Below the pieces are notes generated by a model. It saw nothing but the letters and a program-made list of their open reading frames with translations. It was not told where the DNA came from and made no database searches. 64,000 nucleotides of DNA from an uncultured Myxococcales bacterium. GTDB taxonomy: Bacteria; Myxococcota_A; UBA9042. Below, in pieces: positions 36,327 to 45,703 of the stretch. Made by a program: the position numbers and the translations under genes. The stretch's first letter is position 1. Each line of letters starts with the position of its first letter. The stretch lies in contig CAIMEY010000017.1 in the NCBI GenBank assembly GCA_903840165.1, forward strand, positions 64,001 through 128,000, written 5' to 3'.

Positions 36327-37082
36327 ATGGCACAAACCCTGAGTCACACTGAGAATTCGCCCGTTGTTTCTCCACCTTTAGGCATATGGCTTTGGGCCGC
36401 CCTGAGCGCGGCGCTGATCGGCGGGGCCTTGTACGTCATCACCGTAATGGCGCAACCGGACGTTCAACTAGGCATTGTGCAAAAGATTTTCTACTTTCAC
36501 GTCGGCTCCGCTTTTGCCATGCTGCTGCTGCTGTCTGCGGGGTCGGTTCTGAGCCTGCTGGACCTGCTGTCTCCCGGCGATCGGATCGATGCCCTAGCCC
36601 GCGCATGTATTGAAGTTGGCGTGATTTTCGCGCTGCTGGTGCTCACTTCCGGACCGCTGTGGGCGCGTAAGTCCTGGGGGGCCTACTGGACTTGGGAACC
36701 CCGCTTGACGCTTACGCTTTTGGTGACTTTGGTGTCCATTGCCGTCATGGCGATTCGCGACATGGCCGGCGACGGTGCCCGACGCATGGGCGCGGCGATG
36801 GCGGTCCTTGCCGGTCCGACCTCCTACCTAATCCACATTGCTGTGCAAAAATGGGGAGGTACCCATCCTTCGGTGCTCCAAGGTGGGGGTATCCAAAGCC
36901 CGCAGATGCGCCTAGCGTTTTGGCTGAGCGTGGCTGCGCTGCTGACTTTTGCCGGTCTGCTGGTGCGCCTGCGGATGCAGGGGATACGCCTGGAGCAGAC
37001 CCTCGCGGCTTTGAAACTAGACATTTCGGCACGGGAAATTCGCCGGGCTCGCCGCCTAGCCGATGGCGTGACACAGCCCTAG
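36327..37082 (+). CDS. ccmC: Cytochrome c biogenesis protein CcmC/CcsA family
   Basis: Polytopic membrane protein of 251 residues that handles heme for cytochrome c maturation. Six hydrophobic segments are visible. The tryptophan-rich heme-handling motif reads SWGAYWTWEPRLT (usual form WGxxWxWD), and histidines lie in QKIFYFHVGSA and in LIHIAVQKWGGTHPS. Spacing and length fit CcmC. It opens an operon; the next gene, 66 bases on, encodes a CcmD-like protein. The ribosome-binding site is weak (GCGAG). Confidence 0.88.
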   Translation: MAQTLSHTENSPVVSPPLGIWLWAALSAALIGGALYVITVMAQPDVQLGIVQKIFYFHVGSAFAMLLLLSAGSVLSLLDLLSPGDRIDALARACIEVGVIFALLVLTSGPLWARKSWGAYWTWEPRLTLTLLVTLVSIAVMAIRDMAGDGARRMGAAMAVLAGPTSYLIHIAVQKWGGTHPSVLQGGGIQSPQMRLAFWLSVAALLTFAGLLVRLRMQGIRLEQTLAALKLDISAREIRRARRLADGVTQP

Positions 37083-37148
37083 CACCCTCAGAAAGCGAAG
37101 GCAGCCAAACGGGGCCGGGGGGCGTGAAAACGCCAAGGAGAGCAGACG

Positions 37149-37541
37149 TTGATTAAGGAAATCCCAACGCTTATCAAGCACGTACTGGCACTGTCCGTCT
37201 TTGCAGCGGTCAGCTTTACCTTGGGGCCCCTGCCCGCTTGGGCGGATTCTCCCCCGGACGTCCCTGCGGGAGCCGCCGCCAAGGCCCCCGTTGCCGCGAT
37301 TGCCGGCGATGCCGCAGCGGCCAAAGTCCCTGAACTACCCCAGGATTTGTCCAAGTACAAAGAAGAGCCGGTGCCAGGAGGCAGCTTGCTGGTCATCGCC
37401 TATGGCGTGATGTGGCTCCTGCTGCTGGCGTTTGTTGGGCGATTGGCGAGTAAACAGCGCCAAACGCAAGCGCAATTGCGGGCCCTTGAGGATCGGCTCA
37501 TCGCCGGCACCGCGACCGACCGTGCTGGAGGCCAAGGGTGA
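37149..37541 (+). CDS. CcmD-like membrane protein
   Basis: Small protein of 130 residues: signal-like hydrophobic N-terminus (ALSVFAAVSF to AWA), an Ala/Pro-rich stretch, then one membrane segment, VIAYGVMWLLLLAFVGRLA, followed by a charged helix, KQRQTQAQLRALEDRL. The membrane-helix-plus-coil part matches the CcmD family that stabilises the CcmC complex. The start is TTG with GGAGAG six bases before it. Its stop overlaps the next gene by 4 bases (GTGA). Confidence 0.7.
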   Translation: MIKEIPTLIKHVLALSVFAAVSFTLGPLPAWADSPPDVPAGAAAKAPVAAIAGDAAAAKVPELPQDLSKYKEEPVPGGSLLVIAYGVMWLLLLAFVGRLASKQRQTQAQLRALEDRLIAGTATDRAGGQG

Positions 37542-37684
37542 CAAGCGCACATATCTTCTTTATTCCAGCGGTATTACTGCTTGGTGGCTCCCTCGGTTAT
37601 ATCTTCGGCCGGCGCCTGCTTTTGGCCGAACAAGAGGAACAGCGGCGTGCGGCCCAGCGGCGCGCCCAGGCAGAAGCCGAATAG
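37538..37684 (+). CDS. 48-residue single-pass membrane protein
   Basis: A very small gene starting at GTG 37538, overlapping the preceding stop in GTGA, and ending at 37684. The product has one hydrophobic segment (IFFIPAVLLLGGSLGYIF) followed by a strongly charged tail with RRLLLAEQEEQRRAAQRR. The organisation is like CcmD (one helix and a charged coil). The translational coupling and conserved-looking architecture support a real gene. Function unknown, probably in cytochrome c maturation. Confidence 0.6.
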   Translation: MTSAHIFFIPAVLLLGGSLGYIFGRRLLLAEQEEQRRAAQRRAQAEAE

Positions 37685-37705
37685 CACTGGCCTGGCCATG
37701 AGCCC

Positions 37706-37933
37706 GTGCCCGAGCGAGGATCCGACCGCCGCGGGGCGTGCAAAAGCCCGGCGTTCACGTTAGGGTTGGCTGCGGCTGCCACGGCTTTACCGGGTGGCTG
37801 CGCCCTGGGCTACCTCGGACCGTCTGCCGAAAATGCCGTGAGATTGGGCGCTTTCATCACACTCCATGCCCTTGCGGCCCTAGGTGCCGGCGGCCTGATT
37901 GGGCCTCAACGGGCCTTGATTGATCGGCGATGA
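37706..37933 (+). CDS. 75-residue membrane protein
   Basis: Small product with two likely membrane segments (FTLGLAAAATALPGGCALGYLG and AFITLHALAALGAGGLIG). It starts at GTG 37706, 21 bases after the previous stop, without a strong ribosome-binding site. Its stop overlaps the next ATG in ATGA, so it appears translationally coupled to the large membrane protein that follows. No family recognised. Confidence 0.5.
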   Translation: MPERGSDRRGACKSPAFTLGLAAAATALPGGCALGYLGPSAENAVRLGAFITLHALAALGAGGLIGPQRALIDRR

Positions 37934-40251
37934 CCCCAGCGCCTCCCAGCCCAGCGCCTCAACTGCCGTCGGCGACGCCCGCCACCGGGATGCGCGATCG
38001 CTTTGACTGGCCCTTCCGCCTGATTATGCTGGCTTTTACCGCCCTCTATCTGCTGCCCATGGCGGCGGTGGATTTGCTGCCGATGCGCGGCTGGGCCCCT
38101 GCCCTGCGGCAGGCGACAATGCTGCATGATTGGCGAGCGTTGCCGACGTACGCCAGCCATTTCGTCCGCCAAGGGCACCCAACGCCCTACAGTACTTTCG
38201 CCTACTTAACTCATCTGCTGGCCTACGCGCATGACGTGGAGTGGGCCGGTCGCCTGGTGCTGGGGTTGGCGCTGATCTCGACCCTAATCGCCGGACGCTG
38301 GCTGCTGGCCGAAGCGGGGCATTCCCGTTGGTTATTAATCGCTTTGCTGCCCTGGCTCCTCGGGCCCAGTTGGCTGGAGGGCGACGTCAACGTGGTGGTG
38401 GCTTTACCCTTGCTATTTGGGCTGCTGGCGGCCCATCTACGCTTGCTGAAAGCGTTTTCGCCGTGGCTCGCCTTGGTCGTCGCCGCGCTGCTGGCGGCCC
38501 TGGCGGTGACGCATTGGTTGGCTGCGATTGTCGCTGTACTCCTGGTTATCTTGAGCTTTTGGCACGGCATGGCCCTCTCGCTGTGGCGAGGGTTTGCGCT
38601 GGGCCTACGCGAGATTGCCCTGTCATTGCCGGCGGTTGCACTGCTACTGCCTTGGCTCCGCCAGCACGCCCACGGCGCGCCCCTTGTCGAAATCGCTTTG
38701 CCCTCTGAGATGTTGCGCCGCCTGCCCGAGCAGATGTTCGACCAACTGGCGCCGCATAATGTCGGCCTCGACGGTTGGGTCGACATCCTGATGCGCCGTC
38801 CGGGCGATCTGAGCAGTTGGCTGTGGCTGACCGGCATTATCTTGTGGCTGCAGTCATCATTGGCGGTCAAACGGCTGCAAGACACTGATTCTAGTCACGA
38901 AAACTCGCCAGAATCTAGCTACTTGGTGCGCTGTTTGGGACTTTGGGCGTTGCTAGTGGCTTTTGCGCCGATGTCCATTCAAGCCCCCTTTGTGATTACG
39001 CGCATTTCGACGACGCTGATGCCGATTCTGGCGATGCTGGCTTGCTTGGCCCTGCCGATACAGCCGGTGTGGCCCCAAGGGCGGCGGCGATTTCGCGCTT
39101 GGCTGGCAACGGGTTGCGTGGGCGTGGCGGCCACGATGGTGCCCAGCGCTACTACCGAAGCGGTGATTCTCGCCCGGGCCGATTTCGCCACCCTGCGTGA
39201 CGCTGCGGCGCAAATTCCGGCGGGGCAGCGGGTCGCAATTTTGGAAACACGCACGACAAGTCGTTGGTTACGTTCACCTTGTCTAGCAACGCTGGGCCAT
39301 TGGTATGACGTGCTGGTGGGCGGCTACTCGGCGGACCCTTTCCCGGACCCGGCGCTGCAGCCCGTCCAAGCCATCGCCCAGAGACAACTGCCTTCTATCC
39401 CATCTGATCCAAAGGCTTTTCGCTGGGTTGATCAGGGGCGCTACTACGATTACTTGCTGGTATACGCGCCAACCACGGACGGGGCCCAGCCCTGGGATCC
39501 GACCTTGCGCGCGTTGCCCAAGACGTATCAACGCGGACCCTATGCCGTTTATCAGAATCTCGAGGTGGCTTGCTGGCCGCCGCCACCTGAGCTGACGCCT
39601 CAAGACCACCGCGCCGCCCAGCGAATTGCTCAGTGCCTAGGCGCATTTGCCGGCCTCGCCATCCAAGCGCCAACGGTGGAGCCGGGGGGAAGTGACGTCG
39701 TTCTTCGCCGCCTGTGGCAGTGTCCTTCTGTGGATGTGCCGGACTGGCAACTACACAGAAATAGTGCGTTTCCGACCGGAACCTGGCCTACGGGCACCGG
39801 GCCTGAGGCGGCTGCACCCTTGCAGACCTCCACGACGCCGACTACGTTGTTGCCAGGGCCGTTGCGCGCGGCCCCGCCGCCTACTTGGACTGGGCCGACT
39901 GCGGCGCCGGTTCGCCTCGCACCGCCGCCAACCTTGGGTACGCCGGGTGCGGTTTTACCTGTGACGGAGCGCGGTTTGCCGACAACAGCACCGCAACCAC
40001 CGACAGCACCGCAACCACCGACCGCACCGCAACCGCCGACCGCACCGCAACCGCCGACCGGCAGTTGGGACACGGTGCCGACTTCGCTGCGCCATGGGCT
40101 GCCGATGCCGCCTGGACAGACAGGACCGGGCGCGACACCATCGGCAACCTTGCTTGGACCCTCGACAATTCGCCCAACGGGCATGCCACGAGCCGGCGCG
40201 CCACCGGCAGCAGCCGCCCCTGTTCAACCCGGCCCTTCTGGTCACCGCTAA
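37930..40251 (+). CDS. Large polytopic membrane protein with Pro-rich tail
   Basis: Protein of 773 residues with about ten to twelve hydrophobic segments between residues 25 and 410. A globular part follows around residues 415-620 (PAGQRVAILETRT, YYDYLLVYAPTT), then a Pro/Thr/Ala-rich tail with four TAPQPP units. The pattern (multi-spanning N-terminus, extracytoplasmic C-terminal domain) resembles GT-C type glycosyltransferases or their relatives, but no DD/ED motif was confirmed. It is in the ccmC-led operon, coupled by ATGA to the 75-residue gene, and 29 bases before the M50 protease gene. Confidence 0.6.
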   Translation: MTPAPPSPAPQLPSATPATGMRDRFDWPFRLIMLAFTALYLLPMAAVDLLPMRGWAPALRQATMLHDWRALPTYASHFVRQGHPTPYSTFAYLTHLLAYAHDVEWAGRLVLGLALISTLIAGRWLLAEAGHSRWLLIALLPWLLGPSWLEGDVNVVVALPLLFGLLAAHLRLLKAFSPWLALVVAALLAALAVTHWLAAIVAVLLVILSFWHGMALSLWRGFALGLREIALSLPAVALLLPWLRQHAHGAPLVEIALPSEMLRRLPEQMFDQLAPHNVGLDGWVDILMRRPGDLSSWLWLTGIILWLQSSLAVKRLQDTDSSHENSPESSYLVRCLGLWALLVAFAPMSIQAPFVITRISTTLMPILAMLACLALPIQPVWPQGRRRFRAWLATGCVGVAATMVPSATTEAVILARADFATLRDAAAQIPAGQRVAILETRTTSRWLRSPCLATLGHWYDVLVGGYSADPFPDPALQPVQAIAQRQLPSIPSDPKAFRWVDQGRYYDYLLVYAPTTDGAQPWDPTLRALPKTYQRGPYAVYQNLEVACWPPPPELTPQDHRAAQRIAQCLGAFAGLAIQAPTVEPGGSDVVLRRLWQCPSVDVPDWQLHRNSAFPTGTWPTGTGPEAAAPLQTSTTPTTLLPGPLRAAPPPTWTGPTAAPVRLAPPPTLGTPGAVLPVTERGLPTTAPQPPTAPQPPTAPQPPTAPQPPTGSWDTVPTSLRHGLPMPPGQTGPGATPSATLLGPSTIRPTGMPRAGAPPAAAAPVQPGPSGHR
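39985..40056 (+). repeat. Four tandem 18-bp units encoding TAPQPP
   Basis: Four consecutive 18-bp units (ACMGCACCGCAACCRCCG) in frame within the Pro-rich tail of the membrane protein. The first two and last two units are identical pairs, consistent with recent duplication. Confidence 0.9.
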
Positions 40252-40280
40252 GCTTTGGCTAAGCCAAGAGAATCAAGACC

Positions 40281-41315
40281 TTGTTTGATCAAAATGTACC
40301 CAATCGCCCCCTATTCTCCATCCTGGGCATCCCGGTCACGGTGACGTTTTGGCACATTGCTGTGCTGGGAATGATGCTGTTTGACCGCTTTCGCGTTGAT
40401 TTCAAACTGGGTTTGGGGATGATGCTACTGGTGTCTCTGAGCGTGCTCGCCCACGAAATGGGTCATGCCCTGGTGAGTCGCCATTTTGGCCTAGATCCCT
40501 ACGTGATTCTCTTAGGATTTGGCGGTGTTACCTATCATCAGCCCGCCAAGAAGCCACGCGATGACTTTCTGATCGTGGCGGCCGGCCCGACGGTCAACTT
40601 TCTGCTTTTCTTTCTGTTTCGCTACCTCGCCCAACCGACCGATTCGCTGCGCGACCAACTGTTCGCCTGGGGCTCAGTGGCCAACCTGTTTTGGGCGGTC
40701 TACAACCTGCTGCCCATCGTGCCTCTCGATGGTGGGCAAATCACTCGAATTGCCTTGCGAAAATGGCTCAAGACGCCGCTGACAGGGGACCGCTGGGCCT
40801 TTCGCATCGGCCTGGGCCTGGGCGGTATGTTGGCGGTGCTGTTCCTCGTTAAAGGCATGATGTTTGCTGCAGTTATCCTGGGTATGGCCGCCCTGCAGAA
40901 CTACAATGCCCTGCGCTCCCTGGAGGCTCAGCCCTTGGCGAAGGCGGAGGCAGTTCACCCACAAGTGCGTCAACTAATTGAGCAAGCTCGGCAATTCTAC
41001 CTGCAGCAACGCTACGACGACGCCATCCGCCTGAGCCACCAAGCCCGCGCGGAAGCCTATGTATCGAATGATGAAATTCGGCAGATTTGGCATCTGCTAT
41101 CCCTGAGTTCAGCGCGTGTTTTGGCCTGGGAAGATGCGCTACGCTATGCCGAACGGGTGCCCGATTCCCCGGATCTGGCGAAGATCCAAGCGATCTGCCT
41201 GCTCAACATCGCCGATGCCGGCCGGGCGCGACGCTTTCTCGCCATGCCAGCCGCCCTTCTGTTGCCCACTGAAACAATTGAACAATTGCAGGCTCTAGCG
41301 CGCACCAACGCCTAG
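40281..41315 (+). CDS. M50 site-2-type zinc metalloprotease with helical C-terminus
   Basis: Intramembrane protease of 344 residues. Zinc motif HEMGH near residue 58 (SVLAHEMGHALVSRHFG) and the third-ligand motif VPLDGGQI near residue 152 in LLPIVPLDGGQITR, both in predicted membrane segments. After about residue 215 a soluble helical region follows (LIEQARQFYLQQRYDDAIRL ... LAWEDALRYAERVPD), of TPR type. Site-2 proteases cleave anti-sigma factors or other membrane substrates. The start is TTG; no ATG is available nearby in frame. Last gene of the ccmC-led operon. Confidence 0.85.
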   Translation: MFDQNVPNRPLFSILGIPVTVTFWHIAVLGMMLFDRFRVDFKLGLGMMLLVSLSVLAHEMGHALVSRHFGLDPYVILLGFGGVTYHQPAKKPRDDFLIVAAGPTVNFLLFFLFRYLAQPTDSLRDQLFAWGSVANLFWAVYNLLPIVPLDGGQITRIALRKWLKTPLTGDRWAFRIGLGLGGMLAVLFLVKGMMFAAVILGMAALQNYNALRSLEAQPLAKAEAVHPQVRQLIEQARQFYLQQRYDDAIRLSHQARAEAYVSNDEIRQIWHLLSLSSARVLAWEDALRYAERVPDSPDLAKIQAICLLNIADAGRARRFLAMPAALLLPTETIEQLQALARTNA

Positions 41316-41568
41316 GTGTGTCAAGGCAGTCGGCTCAACGGGTGCCCAACTGCGCCTGAGGTGGACGAGGGGCCTGGTAACGTCGGGTTGGAACGCAGCC
41401 TGTTTGGCCGTAAAATCAACAAGTTCATTGCTCCTTCGCCGACGTTGCAGAACGGTGCTTGCGCTCAAAGGCCAAAACCGGCACCGTAGCTGCATCGGCT
41501 GGCGCAAAGCGAATTGGGCACGCCAAGGCCTAGGCCAATGCGCCGCGGCGGGCACCTGGAGGTAGGGC

Positions 41569-44247
41569 GTGGGTACGAGGCTTGGGTCCTTCATCGCTAG
41601 CATCTCGGCGTTGGTTTTATGCCTAATTGCGCCAACTTCTGCATGGGCAGGGGGGACGATTTGCCCCGGACCTGACACCGTCGAGGGCATCGACGTCTCG
41701 GTCTGGCAGGGCAGTATCAACTGGCCCGCGGTCAAGGCTTCCGGCAAGCAATACGCGATCATCCGTGTCAGCGACGGGCTGTATGTCGACACCAAGTTCG
41801 CTGGCAACTGGTCCGGGGCCAAGTCGGCCGGCGTCATTCGCGGCGTGTATCAGTTCTTCGAGCCAGCCTTAGATCCCGTGGCCCAGGCAGATCTTCTCAT
41901 CAGCAAAATCGGTGGGTCCCTGGACGCCAATGACCTGCCGCCAACCCTGGACATGGAAGCCAAGGGCGGCCAAACGCCGGCAGTGATTGCCGACCACGTG
42001 GGCAAATGGGTCGCGCGCATCAAGGAGAAGCTCGGCCGCGATCCCATTATTTATACAGGCAAATGGTTCTGGGATCCCTACGTGCAATCGTCGGCCTTTG
42101 CCTACTTGCCCCTGTGGCACGCACAGTACTGCTCCTGTTGCCCGACGATCGCCAACCCATGGAAATCATGGAAGTTTTGGCAGTATTCGTCTTCGGGCAA
42201 GGTCGGCGGCATCGCCGGCAATGTCGACATGGACAAATGGGACGGAACCCTAGCCGCCTTGCAGACTTGGATTGGTGGTACACCGACTTGCACGCCGCAC
42301 TGCGCCGGCAATGTCTTGGTCGGAGCCGATTGCGGCAAGGGCGATTGCGGTGCCTTTGCAGCCAGTTGCGTAGATGACAACCTCGGACCTCGCTGCGTCT
42401 CCGTGTTTTGCCCGGCCCAGGGGACCACCAAGACCTGCATCCCCTCGCCCAACAACGGCAAAATCGCCGATTGCAGCAACGGCCAACTGAGCAATCCGGG
42501 CGACTGCGGCACCTATGGTGCCCTTTGTTCGACCGCGGCCTCCAAGGCAGCCAAGTGTATCTCCGCATTTTGCATTAGTGATCCCAAGCAGAAGCCCGTC
42601 GCGAAGGATGTGTGCCTGCCAGACGGTTTGCGCTACAGCTGCACGGCGGCAGGAGACCTCAACAAGGCGCCCTGCCCGGCCGGCACGACCTGCAAAATGG
42701 TGCAAGATTCAGCAGTTTGCGACGCACCCATCGTCGGCATTGCCGTAACGCCCGATGACAAGGGCTGGTGGTCCTTGCGCAGCAACGGCGTGGTTGAACC
42801 CCATGGCAATGCACAGAATTACGGCGATCTGGATGTATCCAAGCTGGCCAAGCCCGTGGTCGGCCTAGCAAGCAGTCCGAGCGGACAGGGCTACTGGATC
42901 GCCGCGGGCGACGGCAGCGTTCACCCGTTTGGCGACGCTGCCAGCCTCGGCTCGGCCCCAGACCCCTTGGCAGCAGGCGTTGTCGGCATCGTCCGCGCCG
43001 GCAGTGGCCAGGGCTACTGGTTAGCAGGCAGCGCTGGCGCGGTATTTTCCTTTGGAACTGCCAAGTCTTACGGGGATGCCACAGCCATCAAGCTCGCAGG
43101 GCCGATCGTCGGCATCGAGAGCAGCAGCGACGGCCTGGGCTATTGGCTGGTCGGCAGCAACGGAGCAGTTTTTCCCTATGGAAATGCACCTTTAATTGGG
43201 GACGCCAGTACCAAGACGCTGGCCAAGCCCATCGCCGGCGTTCGCCGTAGCCCCAAGGGCCAAGGCAACTGGCTCTACGGCCAGGACGGCAGCGTTTTTG
43301 CCTTTGGCGACGCGGCTGTAGGCAGCAGCGCAACCAACGTGACCGCCCCCATCGTCGGCATGGCGCGGCACACTTACGGCGGCGGCTATTGGCTGGTCGG
43401 CAGTGACGGCGCGGTCTACGACTTTCCCGGTGCCTGCGTGGCCCAATGCGACGGCACCCTGCTGGTCGGCGAGGACTGCAAGCCTTTGGATTGTAAAGCG
43501 CAATCGGCGAGTTGCGTCGCAGACAGCTTGCCGGCCCGTTGTGTCTCGCAATACTGCGTGGCTCAAGGCGAAAGTCAGGTTTGCCTGCCCGATGTCAACG
43601 GCTTTTTGCACGGCACCTGCAAGGACGGCGCGCTCAGCGAGGACAAGTGCTTGCAAGGCTTGCAATGGTGCAGCAAAACCGGAGCTGCTGCAGGGCATTG
43701 CGTGTCCATCTATTGCGTCAACGACCCAGACCAACCCTCGACCGACCATGATATTTGCCAAGGCGACGGCACGCGGTGGCACTGCGACGCCGCCAGCGGC
43801 CAGGCCAGTCCTTTGCCCTGCCCCGATGGCCAAGTCTGCGTTCCGGGCGACAGTGCAATTTGCCAAGATAATCAAGCACTAGCCGACGTCACCAATGGCA
43901 CAGGTGACGCAGGCACAGGTGCCATGGGCGGCGCAGGCGGCGAGGACGATGCAACTTCGGGCGATGGGCAAGACCAGGCCGCAGAAGGCTCAGATATCGC
44001 CCAGGACGCGGGTTCGCCCCTCGAGGATGGAGCGGGAGGCTCGGGCAGCGTGGACGGCCTGGCAGCGGACGGCAAGGGCTCGGTAACCGCCGCCGGCTCA
44101 GGCAGTTCCAGCAACACGGCGAGTGGCTGTCAAACTGCGCGCGCCGCCGATGGCTCGGGCGGCTGGGCTGGCGTTTTGTGCTTGCTCGCGTGCGCCGTTG
44201 GGCTTGGCCGCCGCAACCGTCGCGTGGTCCCAAGCCACAACCGCTAG
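41569..44247 (+). CDS. Secreted GH25 lysozyme-like protein with propeller repeats and sorting tail
   Basis: Exported 892-residue protein. After the signal peptide (to SAWA) comes a GH25 domain at residues about 30-240: VEGIDVSVWQG, DLPPTLDMEAKGG (DxE acid) and IIYTGKWFWDPY, so it should be an active muramidase. A Cys-rich block follows (about 240-380), then six or so propeller-like repeats of the GxGYWLVGxxGAVxxFG type (380-620), a second Cys-rich block, an Asp/Gly/Ser linker, and a C-terminal GCQTARA ... hydrophobic helix ... RRNRR, resembling MYXO-CTERM sorting tails. The GTG start follows GGAGGTAGGGC. It may act in peptidoglycan turnover or predation at the surface. Confidence 0.85.
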   Translation: MGTRLGSFIASISALVLCLIAPTSAWAGGTICPGPDTVEGIDVSVWQGSINWPAVKASGKQYAIIRVSDGLYVDTKFAGNWSGAKSAGVIRGVYQFFEPALDPVAQADLLISKIGGSLDANDLPPTLDMEAKGGQTPAVIADHVGKWVARIKEKLGRDPIIYTGKWFWDPYVQSSAFAYLPLWHAQYCSCCPTIANPWKSWKFWQYSSSGKVGGIAGNVDMDKWDGTLAALQTWIGGTPTCTPHCAGNVLVGADCGKGDCGAFAASCVDDNLGPRCVSVFCPAQGTTKTCIPSPNNGKIADCSNGQLSNPGDCGTYGALCSTAASKAAKCISAFCISDPKQKPVAKDVCLPDGLRYSCTAAGDLNKAPCPAGTTCKMVQDSAVCDAPIVGIAVTPDDKGWWSLRSNGVVEPHGNAQNYGDLDVSKLAKPVVGLASSPSGQGYWIAAGDGSVHPFGDAASLGSAPDPLAAGVVGIVRAGSGQGYWLAGSAGAVFSFGTAKSYGDATAIKLAGPIVGIESSSDGLGYWLVGSNGAVFPYGNAPLIGDASTKTLAKPIAGVRRSPKGQGNWLYGQDGSVFAFGDAAVGSSATNVTAPIVGMARHTYGGGYWLVGSDGAVYDFPGACVAQCDGTLLVGEDCKPLDCKAQSASCVADSLPARCVSQYCVAQGESQVCLPDVNGFLHGTCKDGALSEDKCLQGLQWCSKTGAAAGHCVSIYCVNDPDQPSTDHDICQGDGTRWHCDAASGQASPLPCPDGQVCVPGDSAICQDNQALADVTNGTGDAGTGAMGGAGGEDDATSGDGQDQAAEGSDIAQDAGSPLEDGAGGSGSVDGLAADGKGSVTAAGSGSSSNTASGCQTARAADGSGGWAGVLCLLACAVGLGRRNRRVVPSHNR

Positions 44248-44363
44248 CCTAACCACTTACGATTGCTCAGACAATCACACGCACCCTGCCCGCCGCTAAG
44301 AACCAAGCCGCGGAACCCACGCCACGCTCGCCACACAGGCCAGCCACCCAAGGAGAATCACCC

Positions 44364-45563
44364 ATGTATTCAAGTGTTCAAGCCCGCCTACAGCAGACGT
44401 TGTTGGAGATCGACGCTGCTGGCCTGACCAAACCAGAACGCGTTTTGGCGGGCCCCCAGGGCGCCCACATCACGGTAGAGACGGCGCAAGGGCCCCTGGA
44501 AGTTCTCAATTTTTGTGCCAATAACTACCTTGGCCTAGCCAGCCATCCCGACATCATTGCCGCCGCGCATAGGGCGTTAGATACGTGGGGCTATGGATTG
44601 TCCTCCGTGCGCTTCATTTGCGGCACCCAAGGCGTCCATAAGCAACTCGAATCGGCGATTTCGGCGTTCTTTGGCACCGAGGACACCATCCTCTATGGCT
44701 CGTGCTTTGACGCCAACGGCGGGCTTTTTGAGACTATTTTGGGCGAAGAAGACGCCATTATTTCCGATGCGCTGAACCACGCCTCGATCATTGATGGAAT
44801 TCGCCTCTGCAAGGCCCAACGATTTCGCTACAGTCGCGGCGATCTTGCTGAACTGGAACAGCATTTGCAGGCCAGCCAGGGTTGCCGCTCGCGGATGATT
44901 GCCACCGATGGCGTGTTCTCGATGGATGGCGACATCGCTGATCTCAAAGCGATTTGCGACCTTGCTGAGCGTTACGATGCCATGGTCATGGTCGATGAGT
45001 CGCACGCAACCGGCCATTTCGGCGAAACGGGCCGTGGGACGCCCGAAGTGTGCGGCGTGGCCAATCGGGTGGACGTCATCACCTCGACGCTGGGCAAAGC
45101 GTTGGGCGGCGCTTCCGGTGGCTTCACCACGGGACGCAAGGAGATCATTGCGCTTCTCCGCCAGCGTTCCCGTCCCTACCTGTTTAGCAATACGCTGGCA
45201 CCTGCGATCGCTGGGGCGAGTCTAGAAGCGCTGCGGCTGATCGACGAAAGCGCCGAATTGCGCCACCAACTTCGGAAAAACACCAAGCAATTTCGCGATG
45301 GTATGACCGCCGCCGGTTTCCGCATCCGCCCCGGCATCCATCCCATCGTGCCCGTGATGCTCGGTGAAGCGAAGTTGGCCCAGGACATGGCCAAGGACCT
45401 TCTGGCAGAAGGCATCTACGTGATTGGCTTTTCCTTTCCGGTTGTTGCGCATGGGCAGGCGCGGATTCGCGTGCAGCTATCGGCCGCCCATACCGCTGCA
45501 CATGTCGCCAAGGCAGTGGACGCCTTTATTCGAGTGGGTCGGCGCCACGGCGTCGTCGCATAA
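44364..45563 (+). CDS. kbl: Glycine C-acetyltransferase (2-amino-3-ketobutyrate CoA ligase)
   Basis: PLP-dependent alpha-oxoamine synthase, 399 residues, the normal length of Kbl. It interconverts 2-amino-3-ketobutyrate plus CoA with glycine plus acetyl-CoA in threonine degradation. Motifs: [56 protein letters not shown], and the Schiff-base Lys in [14 protein letters not shown] (K245). Good ribosome-binding site AAGGAG. No tdh neighbour is present, so the substrate may come from elsewhere; the family also includes KBL-like enzymes of other pathways, but the sequence fits Kbl best. Confidence 0.93.
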   Translation: MYSSVQARLQQTLLEIDAAGLTKPERVLAGPQGAHITVETAQGPLEVLNFCANNYLGLASHPDIIAAAHRALDTWGYGLSSVRFICGTQGVHKQLESAISAFFGTEDTILYGSCFDANGGLFETILGEEDAIISDALNHASIIDGIRLCKAQRFRYSRGDLAELEQHLQASQGCRSRMIATDGVFSMDGDIADLKAICDLAERYDAMVMVDESHATGHFGETGRGTPEVCGVANRVDVITSTLGKALGGASGGFTTGRKEIIALLRQRSRPYLFSNTLAPAIAGASLEALRLIDESAELRHQLRKNTKQFRDGMTAAGFRIRPGIHPIVPVMLGEAKLAQDMAKDLLAEGIYVIGFSFPVVAHGQARIRVQLSAAHTAAHVAKAVDAFIRVGRRHGVVA

Positions 45564-45703
45564 ACGATTGCCATTCATGAACTTATCGGCGCAACGCTTG
45601 CCTCGGGGCCGGGCATTGGGCACATGTAGGTGCGCTTGCGCGGACCCTTGAGGCAATCGCCCAGCAAAATCGATAAAATACTCATCATTTCAAGGAGATC
45701 TCC

